Shown here in pieces: positions 10,241-21,335 of a stretch of DNA of 64,000 nucleotides. The notes below the pieces were generated by a model, which was not told the DNA's origin, did not search any database, and was given only the letters and a program-made list of their open reading frames with translations. Positions within the stretch are counted from its first letter, which is position 1, and every line of letters begins with the position of its first letter. The DNA is from Paramicrosporidium saccamoebae (Eukaryota > Rozellomycota), in the NCBI GenBank assembly GCA_002794465.1, contig MTSL01000107.1, positions 1-64,000 of the forward strand, written 5' to 3'. Position numbers and translations under genes: made by a program.

Positions 10241-12235
10241 ATGGGGAAGAAAGCCGCTCCCTCGTCTCTGGCTTTCAAGGCTGGTGCAGCCAAGAGGCTG
10301 CAGGCAAAGCCAAACATGTTTGATCTCAAAGTCAACAAGACCAAGTTTCAAGTCTTGAACAAGAACGTTGTCGGATCCAAGGGCAACCCCACCAGGTCCA
10401 AGGCAAAATCCCTACAGGTTCGTCAAAAGACTCTTTTGCCCGAACTCGGCCGACGCGGCCGAACTGGAGAGTTTGTTGACCGGCGGTTTGGAGAGAAAAC
10501 TCCTGGTCTCTCTAGTGAGGAAAAAATGTTGGAACGTTTTAGCCGTGAAAGACTCAAGACGAACAAGAAAAAGTCAGTCTTCAACCTGAATGACGAGGAC
10601 TACTCCCACACCATGACGTTGACTCATCGTGGTCGCAACATTAATGATCTTGATGCATTCGATTCAGAGCCAGAGGGATCAGACTATGACTCGGACGGAG
10701 GTCTTGATAGTCACATTGTCGGAAGTGGTCATTTTGGTGGTCCTGGAATCGACAATGAAAAGCGCACCAAAGCCGAAATCATGCAAGAGGTCATTTCTAA
10801 AAGCAAGATGCACAAATATGAACGCCAAAGAGTCAAGGATGCAAATACCGTACTGTGTGATGACCTTGATGCTGATTTTCATTCCCTCTTGGATGTGCTA
10901 GAACCTCGCGACTCTTTCAGAGAACGGACACTCCCAAAGGACGATGACTACACTGAAGCTGTTAGGACCATGGCTTTTGAAAAACGTAGTAGGCCATCTG
11001 ACCGCACAAAGACTGAGGAAGAAATCTCCCAGGCTAAAAAGGATAGGCACACAAAAGAGTCTGAATCTCTGCGCAAACGAATGCACGGGGATCTTAATGT
11101 TACAGACTCGGAGGATGAGGAAGAGCATGCAGGCTCTGACGCCGACAAGAGCATTCGCCGGGTCATGGATCAGGCCGGACAGCTCTTGGACACTATCATC
11201 CAAGACACCAACCTTGCCTTGGTAACCGAGGCCTACATTAAACTGGTCGACTTGTGCAAAACCAATTCAGTGATCCCCGTGGCACGCGTCTTCCGAGAAC
11301 GTCTGAGTCTCATCACCGAATCTATGAATGCGCAGATTGAAAACTTTGCTGCTCCAAAGATGCCCAGCAAGGATTCGCTTATCCTATTCCATGTTATTGG
11401 GCGCATTTTCAGCACGTCCGATTACCATCACATTGTTGTTACCCCAGCCCAACTACTGATGAGTGCCTATCTGGGCCATGGAAGAATGACTAGGCCGTTC
11501 CATCTTCTTTCGGCTCTCTTCATTATGCAAACCATGCTCAACTATCAAAAAGTGTCAAAGAGGCTTGTCCCGGAACTTTTTGGCTTGTTGGGCCCACTGT
11601 TAACTCTGTGCTTTGGACTAAAGCGCTCTGGATGGAGCCAGTACTCGGAGGATCGCTACATGTCTCGTTCCGTCCATGATTTACTTGGCCAGGAACTGAC
11701 CAGTGTCCCCAGCGCAAGGGCAATCTCATTTGAAGATTTGAACAATGCTGAAGATGGACAACTTTCAAAGGAAATGGTCACATCCTTCCTCCTCCACATA
11801 CTCACAGAGGCTGTGGAGATTTACAAAGATAATGTCGCGGCGCCCGAGCTCTTTATTCCTCTACTACAGACTCTAAAATGCTGCCCGACGACTGCCGCAG
11901 TCGCACAGCCACTATTGGAGGTGATCAAGTCGAAGCAGGAGGCCCGCAAGCCACTACAACTCCAAAAGTCCAAACCGATTGCAATCCCGCAGCTGATCCC
12001 CGATTTGGATGACGGTCCGAGCCGAGAGGAGAGAGAGCAGAACATGCTCAAGCGCCAGTACAAGAGAGAATTGAAGGGCGCCAAGAAGGAGCTGAAGAAG
12101 GACAGTGCCTTCTTGGCCCAACAAAAGCTTCAAATGAGACTAGAGGCAGATCGCAAATACCAAGACCGGCAACGCCAGATCCTTGGATCCATCTCTAACG
12201 AAACTTCCCATGACGCCAAGAGACGTCGTAAATAG
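10241..12235 (+). CDS. NOP14: Nop14, small-subunit processome factor
   Basis: The first ATG of the frame is at 10241 and gives 664 residues (yeast about 810, human about 857). Recognisable Nop14 segments are NPFDLKVNKTKFQVLN-like (NMFDLKVNKTKFQVLNKNVV, about 27-46), ELGRRGRTGEFVDRRFGE, FNLNDEDYSHTMTLTHRGRN and a Lys/Arg-rich C-terminus (REEREQNMLKRQYKRELKGA) ending in a basic nuclear signal (KRRRK). Acidic clusters occur near residues 140-165 and 285-300. Nop14 acts in the nucleolus in 18S rRNA maturation and 40S assembly. NSUN5 and Utp20 elsewhere in the window are in the same process. A downstream AATAAA follows the TAG. Confidence 0.95.
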   Translation: MGKKAAPSSLAFKAGAAKRLQAKPNMFDLKVNKTKFQVLNKNVVGSKGNPTRSKAKSLQVRQKTLLPELGRRGRTGEFVDRRFGEKTPGLSSEEKMLERFSRERLKTNKKKSVFNLNDEDYSHTMTLTHRGRNINDLDAFDSEPEGSDYDSDGGLDSHIVGSGHFGGPGIDNEKRTKAEIMQEVISKSKMHKYERQRVKDANTVLCDDLDADFHSLLDVLEPRDSFRERTLPKDDDYTEAVRTMAFEKRSRPSDRTKTEEEISQAKKDRHTKESESLRKRMHGDLNVTDSEDEEEHAGSDADKSIRRVMDQAGQLLDTIIQDTNLALVTEAYIKLVDLCKTNSVIPVARVFRERLSLITESMNAQIENFAAPKMPSKDSLILFHVIGRIFSTSDYHHIVVTPAQLLMSAYLGHGRMTRPFHLLSALFIMQTMLNYQKVSKRLVPELFGLLGPLLTLCFGLKRSGWSQYSEDRYMSRSVHDLLGQELTSVPSARAISFEDLNNAEDGQLSKEMVTSFLLHILTEAVEIYKDNVAAPELFIPLLQTLKCCPTTAAVAQPLLEVIKSKQEARKPLQLQKSKPIAIPQLIPDLDDGPSREEREQNMLKRQYKRELKGAKKELKKDSAFLAQQKLQMRLEADRKYQDRQRQILGSISNETSHDAKRRRK

Positions 12236-12283
12236 CGTCATAAATAAACGATGACATGGCACACTTTATTTCGAAACTTGTAT

Positions 12284-12694
12284 TTAGATGGTCGACGGGA
12301 ACATCATCTAAAGGATCAGCCAAATATAATAATAATAGGTTACCACACGAAGAGACGCACCAAAGGTACGGGGAGGCAGGGCAACGGTAAACTTGGCACG
12401 GACGACGCCAGAGTTTCCATGGACGCGGGTAACCTTGCCCCAAATCTTGCGAGTCTTGCTTCCGTCCTTATCAGCCTTCTGTCCGCGGTAGACAAAGGCG
12501 ATACGCTTTCCGAGGTACCAACGGGCCTCCTCGGCGCTGCTCACATTCTCCAGCTGGACCAGTGAGGTCTTGGTGTGCTGGGTGTGCTTGGCACGCTGGT
12601 ATCCGAGATGGCGACCCTTAACGTAGAGACTATATACGAGTTAGAATGGATGGATAAGGGGTATATGGTACCGAACTTGCTTGTCAGCAGTCAT
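12284..12694 (-). CDS. RPL33: 60S ribosomal protein L33 (eL33; RPL35A)
   Basis: Three exons encode 110 residues. The first intron (12630-12671, 42 nt, branch TCTAAC) follows a mini-exon that ends in KQV, and splicing gives RLYVKGRHLGYQRAKHTQ as in yeast Rpl33. The second (12308-12343, 36 nt) is near the 3' end; removing it replaces an aberrant YYYIWLIL tail with the normal VMMFPSTI ending. Core motifs are YLGKRIAFVYR, IWGKVTRVHGNSGVVRAKF and LPPRTFGASLRV. The frame can be read through the second intron to a stop within it, so only conservation reveals it. Confidence 0.95.
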
Positions 12695-12818
12695 TAGGAG
12701 GACACCCCGGCTAGTGGGTGGTAGTTGATGGTTAGTGGTTGGTCAGATTTCCTGTTATAGAAGTTGTCTGAATGCAGACTCGGGATTTTAGCTCAGGAGC
12801 CTATAGCGCCGCATTAAT

Positions 12819-13070
12819 ATGCAGGACGACTGGAGTGTAGTCGGAACCGAATCCGCCCAAGAGACTGCTGCGAGTCGTGATGGCACTGATGTTTTGGAGG
12901 ACATGCTGAATGATTTTCGCGAGTTTCTCGATACAAAGGTTCGACCTCTGGACCTACCGGTTCGGCAAGGCCTAGTACAGGCAATCGACCGTCTGGAGCT
13001 TGTTCTTGAGCATGGAAAATGCATTCTGGAAGGCATGAAGAAGCGTCTTATTCCCGACCAACACGAGTAG
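12819..13070 (+). CDS. small helical protein, unknown
   Basis: An 83-residue frame from an ATG at 12819 to TAG. It is charged and predicted largely helical (VLEDMLNDFREFLDTKVRPL and AIDRLELVLEHGKCILEGMK), with amphipathic Leu spacing that could form a short coiled coil. It stands head-to-head with RPL33 (124 bp between starts). I do not recognise a family. Length and position fit the local gene packing but a chance frame cannot be excluded. Confidence 0.5.
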   Translation: MQDDWSVVGTESAQETAASRDGTDVLEDMLNDFREFLDTKVRPLDLPVRQGLVQAIDRLELVLEHGKCILEGMKKRLIPDQHE

Positions 13071-13415
13071 TTCTCTATAAACATGACGGTATATCGTGCC
13101 ATGGGCCTATATATAATGAATCAAAAATGTCGTGCCGTGGACTTTTATATGACAGATTAAATTCTCCAATCTTTGCCGCTGTTGTGTGGTGCGAGTATGA
13201 CGTGTCGTTATGAATTGTTTATTACCAACCAGTGTACCATTTTATGAATTTGCCGAAATATCCAAACATTGTAGAGTCAATATTCCCATTCCTCGCCTCT
13301 GAAACTCTTTTCCATATCCAGTCAAATATTCAACACTCAGCACCCAACAAACCCAATACACCCAACACCCAACAAACCCAATACACTCAACACATCCAGC
13401 ACCATAAATCTCGGA
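13071..13415. repeat. spacer with CACCCAACAAACCCAATAC tandem repeat
   Basis: Bases 13340-13400 carry about three imperfect copies of a 21-nt CACCCAACAAACCCAATACA unit. The rest of the spacer shows nothing recognisable. Confidence 0.65.
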
Positions 13416-16250
13416 TCACACATGTGCTAGCTTTTGGGCTTGTAGTGTAGTCTGTTCTTGATACCACTGGTTGATGCGTCTTTGGCCGTCTATCACGGCT
13501 TCCCTCCATCTGGGTTGGTCACAAATGCTATATCGGGTGGCGGATGCCCCATTTCGAATCGTGGACCCCGCATGACACTTTGTTGCCTCGGGTCCATAGA
13601 CGCTGGTAATCCAGTTGTCCGAGTACCAGTCCTTGATCTCAAGGGGAAAGTACCAGTGGAATATTTCATGATGCTTCCTTGATACAAAACTTTGCGTAAG
13701 CAAACGACACTGCCACAGCCGGTCGTTGGGTCCCACAACACCGAAATCATCATTATCGCGAAGTGTCTTTACAAACGTTGTAGTCCATCCGGGACTCTCA
13801 ACCGTTACATCATCATTGACCTGATAAAAGTAGTCATTTCCATCATGTACAGCATCGATAAACAGAATATTCCATAAGAGGGTTATGCATTTTGCCGTCG
13901 GCAACAGGTGATACTTGATTAGGACGGATTCTTTATGCGGTCCAAGCACTACATCGATGGCCTTTTGCATCTCGATCCGGTTCATGTCCAAGAGGGGATC
14001 GTCCCGGTCGTAGCCAATGTAGATGGAGTATTGAAACTTGCTCCACTCGTCCATCTTAATACTAGACACCATTGATCGCAAAAAGTTGTTTACAAGGTGC
14101 GCCGTGGCAGGAGTGTCCTCCTTCTTGTTCTTGCTTGGTATGAGAAAGGCTATCTTTGTTTTTTGACAAGCACGGATAATTGCCTCATCTACTGCTCCCC
14201 TTGCCCAGCTGGAAACATGGCCGCCAGCAAATGCCACAGGATTGTACATAATCTCGGGTCTGATGGTGAGATGGCAATATTGCTGACTACGCTTTGCATG
14301 ATCGTCCGGTTTGGGAAGTAGACTTTTCATTGAGAATACTTTGGCTGCATCCTGCACAGTGCCAATCATGTCATAGTCCACAGGCTTGTTTTGAGAATCT
14401 TTGCCGTGACACGGCAGCCCTTTGACGCGACGTAACCTCTCCGAGTGAACGCGGGAGAATACCTTGCGATCATATCCTTCGACTACCAACGAAGGGAGCT
14501 GATTATCAATAGACAGCCGGGCAAGAATTAGGCCGTCCTTCATTAATATCCTCCTCATATCTTCCAGAATCCCCGTGTCTGGAATGACCGTCTTGGGGCT
14601 AATCCACAAGGCGCTGCCAAAGCGATCTGTAAAAATCTCCAAGACTGAGAGCCGAATATCTACATTGTCCAAACTAATCTTGGTATCCAAATCCATGCCA
14701 AATAAGAGAGCCTCAAGCTCATAATAGTCAACATGCCGCCACAGTTTGATCATTTCGATATTCCCGCTATCAAGGTTCGATCCAATCACTAGGATGAGGG
14801 GCGGCGGTTCCATCGGAGTGACAGAAATTGCGCCGTGAATGGAACCAACAATCTCACGCAGTAACCAAATGTCTTCAGTACTACTGATTGCAGTGATAAT
14901 TACAAGCGGGGGTGGCTTCAAAGTGCCTCCACGGACCAGCGCCTGCAGCCAGTTGGCAGTCTTTGTCAAGTCTCCAATTGATCCCAAACGATAAAAATGA
15001 TGACACCCGTCTTGAACGGCACTCATGCTGGAAATGTCCTCAACCCTCCCCGAAACACTAATACCCTCCTTTTTGGAAGTTTTAATGTAAATATCCGTGG
15101 CCAGCTTTTTCGCTCGAAGCAGCGTCTTGAGCACGTCCGACTCATTTCCAGAATAGTCTGCAACATACAATATGATTAGATAATTGCCATGCTCCTGTCG
15201 ACTGAGCGACTCTAAGAGAATTTCAAGCCGATCCTGCACAAAGGCCGCATACTTTTCTTCTGGACCAATGTCAAGACTGAGACCAATGCGCAGCTTTTGG
15301 GAATTTGCAACTGAATCTCGGTCTTCCGGTTCCAGATACTCAAACAAGTCCGACAACAGCGGGTTTGCAACTGGATAGTTGGCTGTCCGTCCCGAGGTGG
15401 TAGGAAGCAATCGCGCCTGCACTCGAGGGTCCACCTTTTGAAGCCCAACCGATCCCCTCTTCATGATCGCCTGACTGAGCGGCTTCTGAATCTTGGTTTC
15501 TGATGCACAAAATATGCCTCTTCTGCAGTCTAAATGGGGTTTAACTCTTTCAAGAAATCCGGATCGCGTGTACGCCAGCAACGGAAAAATGTGCTCGGCA
15601 GAAACGGGATTCATTTTTGTCGACCGCCCCGTATAGTCGGGTCCGGGCACAATGACCTCGCCCGTCTTTGCAATAGTTTTTAACACTTCCGGAAGAGTAT
15701 TCTTCTCAATCGCATAGCCAACATCCACGTAGACTACCACAGGAAATTCCACCAAGAGATATTCCAAAATGTTTGGCAATGCCCAAGTGGCCTTGGCGGA
15801 CAGCTCTTTCATTCCTGCAGGCAAATTGACCAAAGCTTCAATTTCCAGAGGCTTCACCAGTCGCAGTAGCTTTAATGCCGCTATGGTTTGAGCATCCAGC
15901 GAGCCAAAATAGCCGACATAAATAAATGCAGGTTCCATCTTCCGAATAATATGACTTTGGAGGGACTAGGCAATGGTTAGGGCTGCAACAAATGGTACTT
16001 GGACTAAAGCTTCTAGACGCGACCATGCTGAAGCATCTGACAATATTGTCACATAGGCATTCCCACGAGTCCGGTTCGAATCGGTCGGGATGAACAGCTT
16101 CTCCCTGCCATCTCTAAACTCTGCTGGCAGGCCAAATTTCAGTTTCGCTGGACTTTTAGTGACAATAGTCCGCCACGCCACAACCGCGACGAAAATGACA
16201 ATGGCTCCGATGAAAACTTTCAGGCCCCGACGGGGAACATTTAGGGCCAT
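13416..16250 (-). CDS. type-II membrane glycosyltransferase-like protein (copy 1)
   Basis: Two exons give 933 residues after a 33-nt intron (15966-15998, branch CCCTAACC). The ATG at 16250 starts a short basic cytosolic tail followed by one membrane span (LKVFIGAIVIFVAVVAW), the layout of Golgi type-II enzymes. The C-terminal third has a GT-A like core: IPSKNKKEDTP, YIGYDRDDPLLD, a DXD-type metal site in YFYQVNDDVTVESPGW, FGVVGPNDRLW, and HHEIFHWYFPLEIKDW. A long N-terminal region (about residues 90-560) has a second, poorly conserved domain. Two further genes in this window (16379-18622, 28227-30002) share the C-terminal core. The sugar and the acceptor are unknown and I do not assign a CAZy family. 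Confidence 0.8.
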
Positions 16251-16378
16251 CTCGCGTCGGGATAAACAACCCACCAATTAACTTGGTGTCAGTTCTCCAT
16301 ATAGAAATGGCCATATTACCATTTTGGGACGCATTGTTGCATTGTAAGGAAGGTAGTGCTCCGTGAGCCAGGACAAAC

Positions 16379-18622
16379 ATGCGACGTGGATCTTATTCAG
16401 GCATACTCATTTTCGCAGTTGCGTGCTTTGCGGCGACAATGGTGATCATTGCCCTTTGGCCCAGCTCTGCAAAGAGTCAAGCTGGCACAAAGCCGATCGG
16501 AAAGGCGCCTACTCTTGAAGAATTGCTGCTGAGCAGCAGAATGCAAGACGAGGAATGCCAGCAGAACATGGATCATATTAATGAACCATCTGAAGGGACA
16601 GTGGAGCAGCAAGCCGAGTTCTTAAAGCGCTTTGAAAAGTCGGCCCGAGAGATGAAACCAAGCGACCCGGGGGGCAGTAATCATGCAGCAAATAGTGTCG
16701 ATCTTGTAGCAAGCGGCTTTGATTTTGTGGCAAACAATGTTGCAGTGGGTAGCACAGCGGGTAATAATGTCGATCCAAGCCCAAATGTTGTCAAAACACC
16801 TCCAAGAAATCTCACATTGAGCAATTCACATGCGGCCAGTCCCCCTTCAAGCAATCCATACCCAAACAACACAAATCCAAGCACCTCGCGTCCAAATGAA
16901 CAACTCGGCAAAGAAATACCAGGCCTCATGGAAGAATACTATGACGGGACAGCGGGACCACGTTTTCCCCACGCCAGAAATCCTACTGAATTTGAAGATC
17001 TGGTCATCTTTACCATCATCCCGTCAATTGAAAATCGGGCATCTTTGGTCCTCCTTAGAGACTTTGTCGGGGTACCATTCTCCCATGGCCTTTTCTTACT
17101 GTAGGGACTACATCAGCTCAGACAAGGAAGACACCACACTCCAACGATTGAAATTTTCACTCCCACCTTGCTTAGCAACATCCCCGACGATATTCTAGAG
17201 GAATTGAGTTGGTGGAATGGGGTTCAGCTGAAGAACATCCACAATTATCTCGGATTGCCCGTCAGCAACGAGACCATCCTGACGTCAAATGAACAACATA
17301 TTCGGCTAGCTTTGCACAGTCGGCTCGTCAAAGAGCATGGTCATTCATTCTGGATCAAATTCGGCTACGTAGTGGAGCCGGAACGAATCGGAATCTATCG
17401 CGCTGAACAGAGCGGATCTGCGGCAAACATTCTCGAAGCACATGCGCGTGGACGCAATGAGGTGATGAAGATGGCCAAAGTCCTCAAGGTTCACGGCTAC
17501 GTCCTGGGTCAGCAAAGCGATCCAGTGCAATACTCTACTGGCAAGGCAGTTGTAGACCGAAAGAAAGCCGAGGAGCAATCTCTTGTGGCAGGGATCTATG
17601 CCCCAAAGAGTCTTGTAGTCGAGGGGTATTCGTTGGAAAAGGGCCTCAAATACATTGACGAGCAACTAAAATGTCTCATCACTCCGAACCAATGTTCCAG
17701 CCCAAACATGGAATACATTTATGACGCATCCGTGTACAGCGTCTTTCCAAGCGATCCCAACTCACACGCGGGATGCATTGTCGACGTCCGAGAAGAGGCC
17801 ATCACCAGTACAATTCTTGTCAACGAGGTTGCGTCAACTCTGGCCAACAATGCAACAAAGGCCATTGTTGCCAAGAACGGGAAAAAGGTTGCAGTAGCCT
17901 TCCCAACCACCTCCAAAGGAATGAAAAAGGGTGAAGATCCAGTGTTCCTCAGAGTTCTGTTGCCTTCCCTAATAAGTTCAGTCACTCTAGAAGAATTCTC
18001 GTCCACAATGTTTACCGTGTACATTGGATTCGACCATGGCGATCCAGTGTTTGAGAATCCCACTCTCCGAAGCAAATACTTGCAGAAGGCTGTAGAGATT
18101 ATTGGCAACAATCCAGTGCAGGTCAAGATGCTGCAGCTCCCCAATGCCAAACGGGTGGCTCTTTTGTGGAATCTGCTCTATTTGCATGCCCTCCGCGAGG
18201 GCGCCGAATACTTTTACCAGCTCAATGATGATCTCCATCTTGAGACTACGGGCTGGCTGACCTACTTTACATCCACCCTAGATGCACATGGCGGGTTTGG
18301 TGTAGTGGGTCCTGCTGACTACCACAACGGGCTCAACTGCGCCATCCTAACTCAGTCCATGGTCACGCCAGTTCACTATGAGATTTTCGGGATGCTCTAC
18401 CCTGTGGAACTTAAAGACTGGAAGAGCGATCGCTGGCTCACCTATGTGTATCAGCCAAACGACACTCACTGCAGACAGGACATTATTGCAAATAACGGCG
18501 GAGCACCAACACGCTACCAGTACTGCGAGTTCCTCAGCTATGTCATCTACGTGGATGCTGGAAAACGTCGAATTGCCGAATGGAAGGCGAAAAAATTGGC
18601 ACGGGAAAAGTCGGCATTGTGA
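16379..18622 (+). CDS. type-II membrane glycosyltransferase-like protein (copy 2)
   Basis: Two exons encode 736 residues; the 33-nt intron is at 17072-17104. The start is a basic tail plus a membrane span (GILIFAVACFAATMVIIALW), then a Ser/Asn/Pro-rich stem (about residues 85-185). The catalytic core repeats that of copy 1: VAFPTTSKGMKKGEDPVFL, YIGFDHGDPVFENP, LLWNLLYLHAL, YFYQLNDDLHLETTGW (DXD-like NDD), FGVVGPADY, HYEIFGMLYPVELKDWKSDR. It is head-to-head with copy 1 (128 bp between ATGs), suggesting inverted duplication and shared expression. Lumenal Golgi or ER glycan synthesis is inferred. Confidence 0.82.
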
Positions 18623-18722
18623 GGCAGAAAGGGCATTGGAATTTCTAAACGAAAAGCCGACGCTGTAATCACTAAAATGAATCGGTATGCCAACTCTCAT
18701 GACACTATAAATTTATAATAAA

Positions 18723-19676
18723 CTAAATACGACTGATCTTTAGCGAATGGCGTTGCCTGGACTGATCCGTCTTTGCGCGTCGCTTCTTGAAATTAAAGTG
18801 TCCCGAGATGGGTGTATAGGTGACAGGCAGATTGGCATCATTTGGGAGCGTCAGCACCACATACGGAGTTCCATGGCGATCAACCCTTTGAATGTCATAG
18901 TCGCGAGTGTACACAAAGACGTCGTCTCCATCGGCAGCGGGCAGATAGTACCACACAAAGGCGTCATTTGGATCAGTAGCATTGCTCATTGCCTTTACCA
19001 GTGCCCTCTGGTCGCCCTCTTGGGAAATGGGCACTCCATCCACAGTGGCCACGTTTGGATCAGCATCAAAGGTGCATTGTGCAAAGGTCTCGGGTTCTCC
19101 CTCGCCTGGAAATATTGGCGTCATGGAAACCGCCGTGGCATTGGGGTTGTTCGGGTGGCAGAGGTTAGCCAACTGTGGGGTACACACAAAGGACCGTTCG
19201 ATGGCCTGGATGACGTCTTCCTTATTCTCCAACTTCATTTGACTCTGTAACGGCGCCATATTCGTCAGCGATGGAGAGTTTTTCAGTCCCTTTGTTTCTG
19301 CCGACAAGTACTCTGTCCTGCGCAGCCAAGTCACCTCTGTTCTTTGGCCCTTTGTCGTCCCCTCCTTCCCATCGAGTGGCTTCACCAGTGCCTCATCCTC
19401 GGCCGCGAGATACTCATTCATTTGTGGCTTGAACTTTTCCAAATCGACAAAATCAAAAAGTGACGTATTCAAAATATCTACGGGTGCCTCGTGGCGGTAC
19501 TCTTGCTCAATGCTGGAGACCCGAAACGGGATGAATTGGCTCAGGTCGGGTGTGTTTATTGCTAAACGAGAGGCGACCGTAGGTTCAGGCAAACTGTTCT
19601 TGAACTTGACATGACATAGGAATTCTGGAACCTTTTTGAGTGTTCGTCCACGACCCATGACTGCGTCCCTGGACAT
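18723..19676 (-). CDS. PAF1: Paf1, RNA polymerase II elongation complex subunit
   Basis: The frame encodes 317 residues. Paf1 signatures are FLCHVKFKNSLPEP near the N-terminus, DFVDLEKFKPQMNEYLAAED and TWLRRTEYLSAETKGLKNSP. The Paf1 complex travels with RNA polymerase II and supports H2B ubiquitylation and H3K4 methylation. Human PAF1 is 531 and yeast 445 residues; here the long acidic/charged C-terminal tail is missing and the protein ends in a basic stretch after the conserved core (FNFKKRRAKTDQSRQRHSL). No intron is needed. Confidence 0.9.
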   Translation of the reverse strand: MSRDAVMGRGRTLKKVPEFLCHVKFKNSLPEPTVASRLAINTPDLSQFIPFRVSSIEQEYRHEAPVDILNTSLFDFVDLEKFKPQMNEYLAAEDEALVKPLDGKEGTTKGQRTEVTWLRRTEYLSAETKGLKNSPSLTNMAPLQSQMKLENKEDVIQAIERSFVCTPQLANLCHPNNPNATAVSMTPIFPGEGEPETFAQCTFDADPNVATVDGVPISQEGDQRALVKAMSNATDPNDAFVWYYLPAADGDDVFVYTRDYDIQRVDRHGTPYVVLTLPNDANLPVTYTPISGHFNFKKRRAKTDQSRQRHSLKISRI

Positions 19677-20237
19677 TAGTGTTTTATGTGGTGTATGTGG
19701 TGCATAGGGTGCATGTGATGCATATGGTGTGTGTGGTGCTGTAATGTATATTACGGTATACTTATGAGCTAATTAACACTGTCATCTCCAACTCGTATGA
19801 AACTTTCGTCGGCCGCCTCACTATCTGGCTCTTATTATTCGACTTTTATTATCTAATTTTTACAATCCAACTCCTACTATCACCATTAAACTCTTACGAC
19901 CCACCCCCATTATTATTCAATGGCGCAAAAGTTGTTTGCCCTACTCTGCCAACATTTGTTCTGAATGACTGTGCCCATATGCACCCTTCCACCACACAGG
20001 GCGGAACGTTTTCGCTGCTGTGTTTCCACCCTCGCGCAGTACCGTCCTCATTGACCCAACCTCGCTAGCAACCGTTCCCAGCCGCTAGCAATGTTGACCC
20101 CGTGTCTGGCGGGTGCAGGCATTGTGCCGATTCAGAACCAGTGGTTCACAGAGACGAACTGTCCAACTAAAGAGTACCAGGGATTTTTACTTTATTAATT
20201 ACCCAATTATTTGCCATGTCGTTTTTGTGGGATTGTT
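19677..20237. other. 561-bp spacer with a TG-rich repeat
   Basis: Bases 19686-19740 are a degenerate GTGGTGCAT/GTGCATAT repeat immediately upstream of Paf1. Bases 19815-19915 are T/A/C-rich with repeated TTATTA and ACTCCTAC motifs. GCTAGCAA occurs twice near 20065-20091 (CTCGCTAGCAACCG and CCGCTAGCAATG). I find no gene, tRNA or snRNA that I can support. Confidence 0.4.
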
Positions 20238-21293
20238 TTACGGCACAATCTCGGCTACAATTTGTTTGCATTCGACTACTTTGGCCATTGCGGCATCAAA
20301 TATTCGGTCGTATTTTTCCACCACTACCTCCAACGCTTTTATTTCCTCCTGGACCTGGATTGCAGTCTCGTCAGTATCCAATGCAGACATCTTTTCGTCC
20401 ATCATAATCGTTTTAATATCACTCTGATACTGGGATTCCCGGGTGTGGACGTTCTCCAGCTTCATCATTCCATAGTCTCCCCCCAAATCATCCAGCGCTC
20501 CAGAACCGTGCAAATTCAGAGTCTCCAATTCGCGGTCCAGTAATCTGCGTGAAAAGTCCTGGTTCTGCAGCTCTTGCTCAAGCTTCTGTCGAGCATACTC
20601 TAGACGGCTAATGGTGTCTGACTTGGATTCGAGCATCGTTTCGAGCCTTGCAACCTTTTCGCTGCGCTCTGGAGAGATCATTGTGCGCATCGTGTCCTCG
20701 TCCTCTAGGATGGTGGCAGCACATTCGTCGTGTATCGACATTGTCTCCTCGATATCTTTGAGAACGGCGAGCTCATCTGATTCCGCACGATGCATCATCC
20801 CATTCGTTCCAGCTCGGCGATTCTGTTCGTGCAATATGCGTCGAACCAACAGGCTTGCAAGATTGAACTTGTCCGCATCGTTTGCGAGGTGACTGCGCAG
20901 CAATATAGAGCTTGCCATTTGCAACTTTTCGTTGAGATCGTAATCCTGTACTTCTGGAATAGTCCATGCTGCTGACTCTTCATGATGCATGGTCTCGAGA
21001 TTTGACAAGTGCCCCATCCTTGTCATACGTCTTTTCACAATTGTTTCTTTGTGGAGTTGGAAGCTTAGACCAGAACGGCCCGTCGATTTCACCTGACCTT
21101 GGGCCTCAAGTCTGCGAAGTGCCGCCAAAAGTCGTTTTTTCCAATTGGCGGGGAATGTATATTTTCCAACAAACTGCTTTGACACCAGGTTAACCAGAGA
21201 CAAGTAATGCATGGTCGAACATTGCGAACTTTTCATGAGTCGAGTGGCAATTGCCGCATAGGCTGGGTGGTGCGAGTGTCTGTTGCTCGTCAT
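20238..21293 (-). CDS. winged-helix (linker-histone-like) plus coiled-coil protein, copy 1
   Basis: The 351-residue product opens with a domain that resembles the H15 linker-histone winged helix: HHPAYAAIATRLMKSS, then helices, then WKKRLLAALRRLEAQGQVKS and a Ser/Phe beta-hairpin SGLSFQL (residues 8-80). After a linker with His/Asp/Glu, residues 190-345 are strongly heptad-like coiled coil (KVARLETMLESKSDTISRLE, YARQKLEQELQNQDFSRRLL). A paralogue of the same architecture lies 42 bp upstream on the same strand. Function is unknown; a DNA-bound structural or kinetochore/spindle-associated role is one guess. The linker-histone call rests on pattern and spacing, not on a search. Confidence 0.6.
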   Translation of the reverse strand: MTSNRHSHHPAYAAIATRLMKSSQCSTMHYLSLVNLVSKQFVGKYTFPANWKKRLLAALRRLEAQGQVKSTGRSGLSFQLHKETIVKRRMTRMGHLSNLETMHHEESAAWTIPEVQDYDLNEKLQMASSILLRSHLANDADKFNLASLLVRRILHEQNRRAGTNGMMHRAESDELAVLKDIEETMSIHDECAATILEDEDTMRTMISPERSEKVARLETMLESKSDTISRLEYARQKLEQELQNQDFSRRLLDRELETLNLHGSGALDDLGGDYGMMKLENVHTRESQYQSDIKTIMMDEKMSALDTDETAIQVQEEIKALEVVVEKYDRIFDAAMAKVVECKQIVAEIVP

Positions 21294-21335
21294 AGACCGC
21301 TGGCAGTTTTAGCTTTATTGATGAGCTTATTTAAG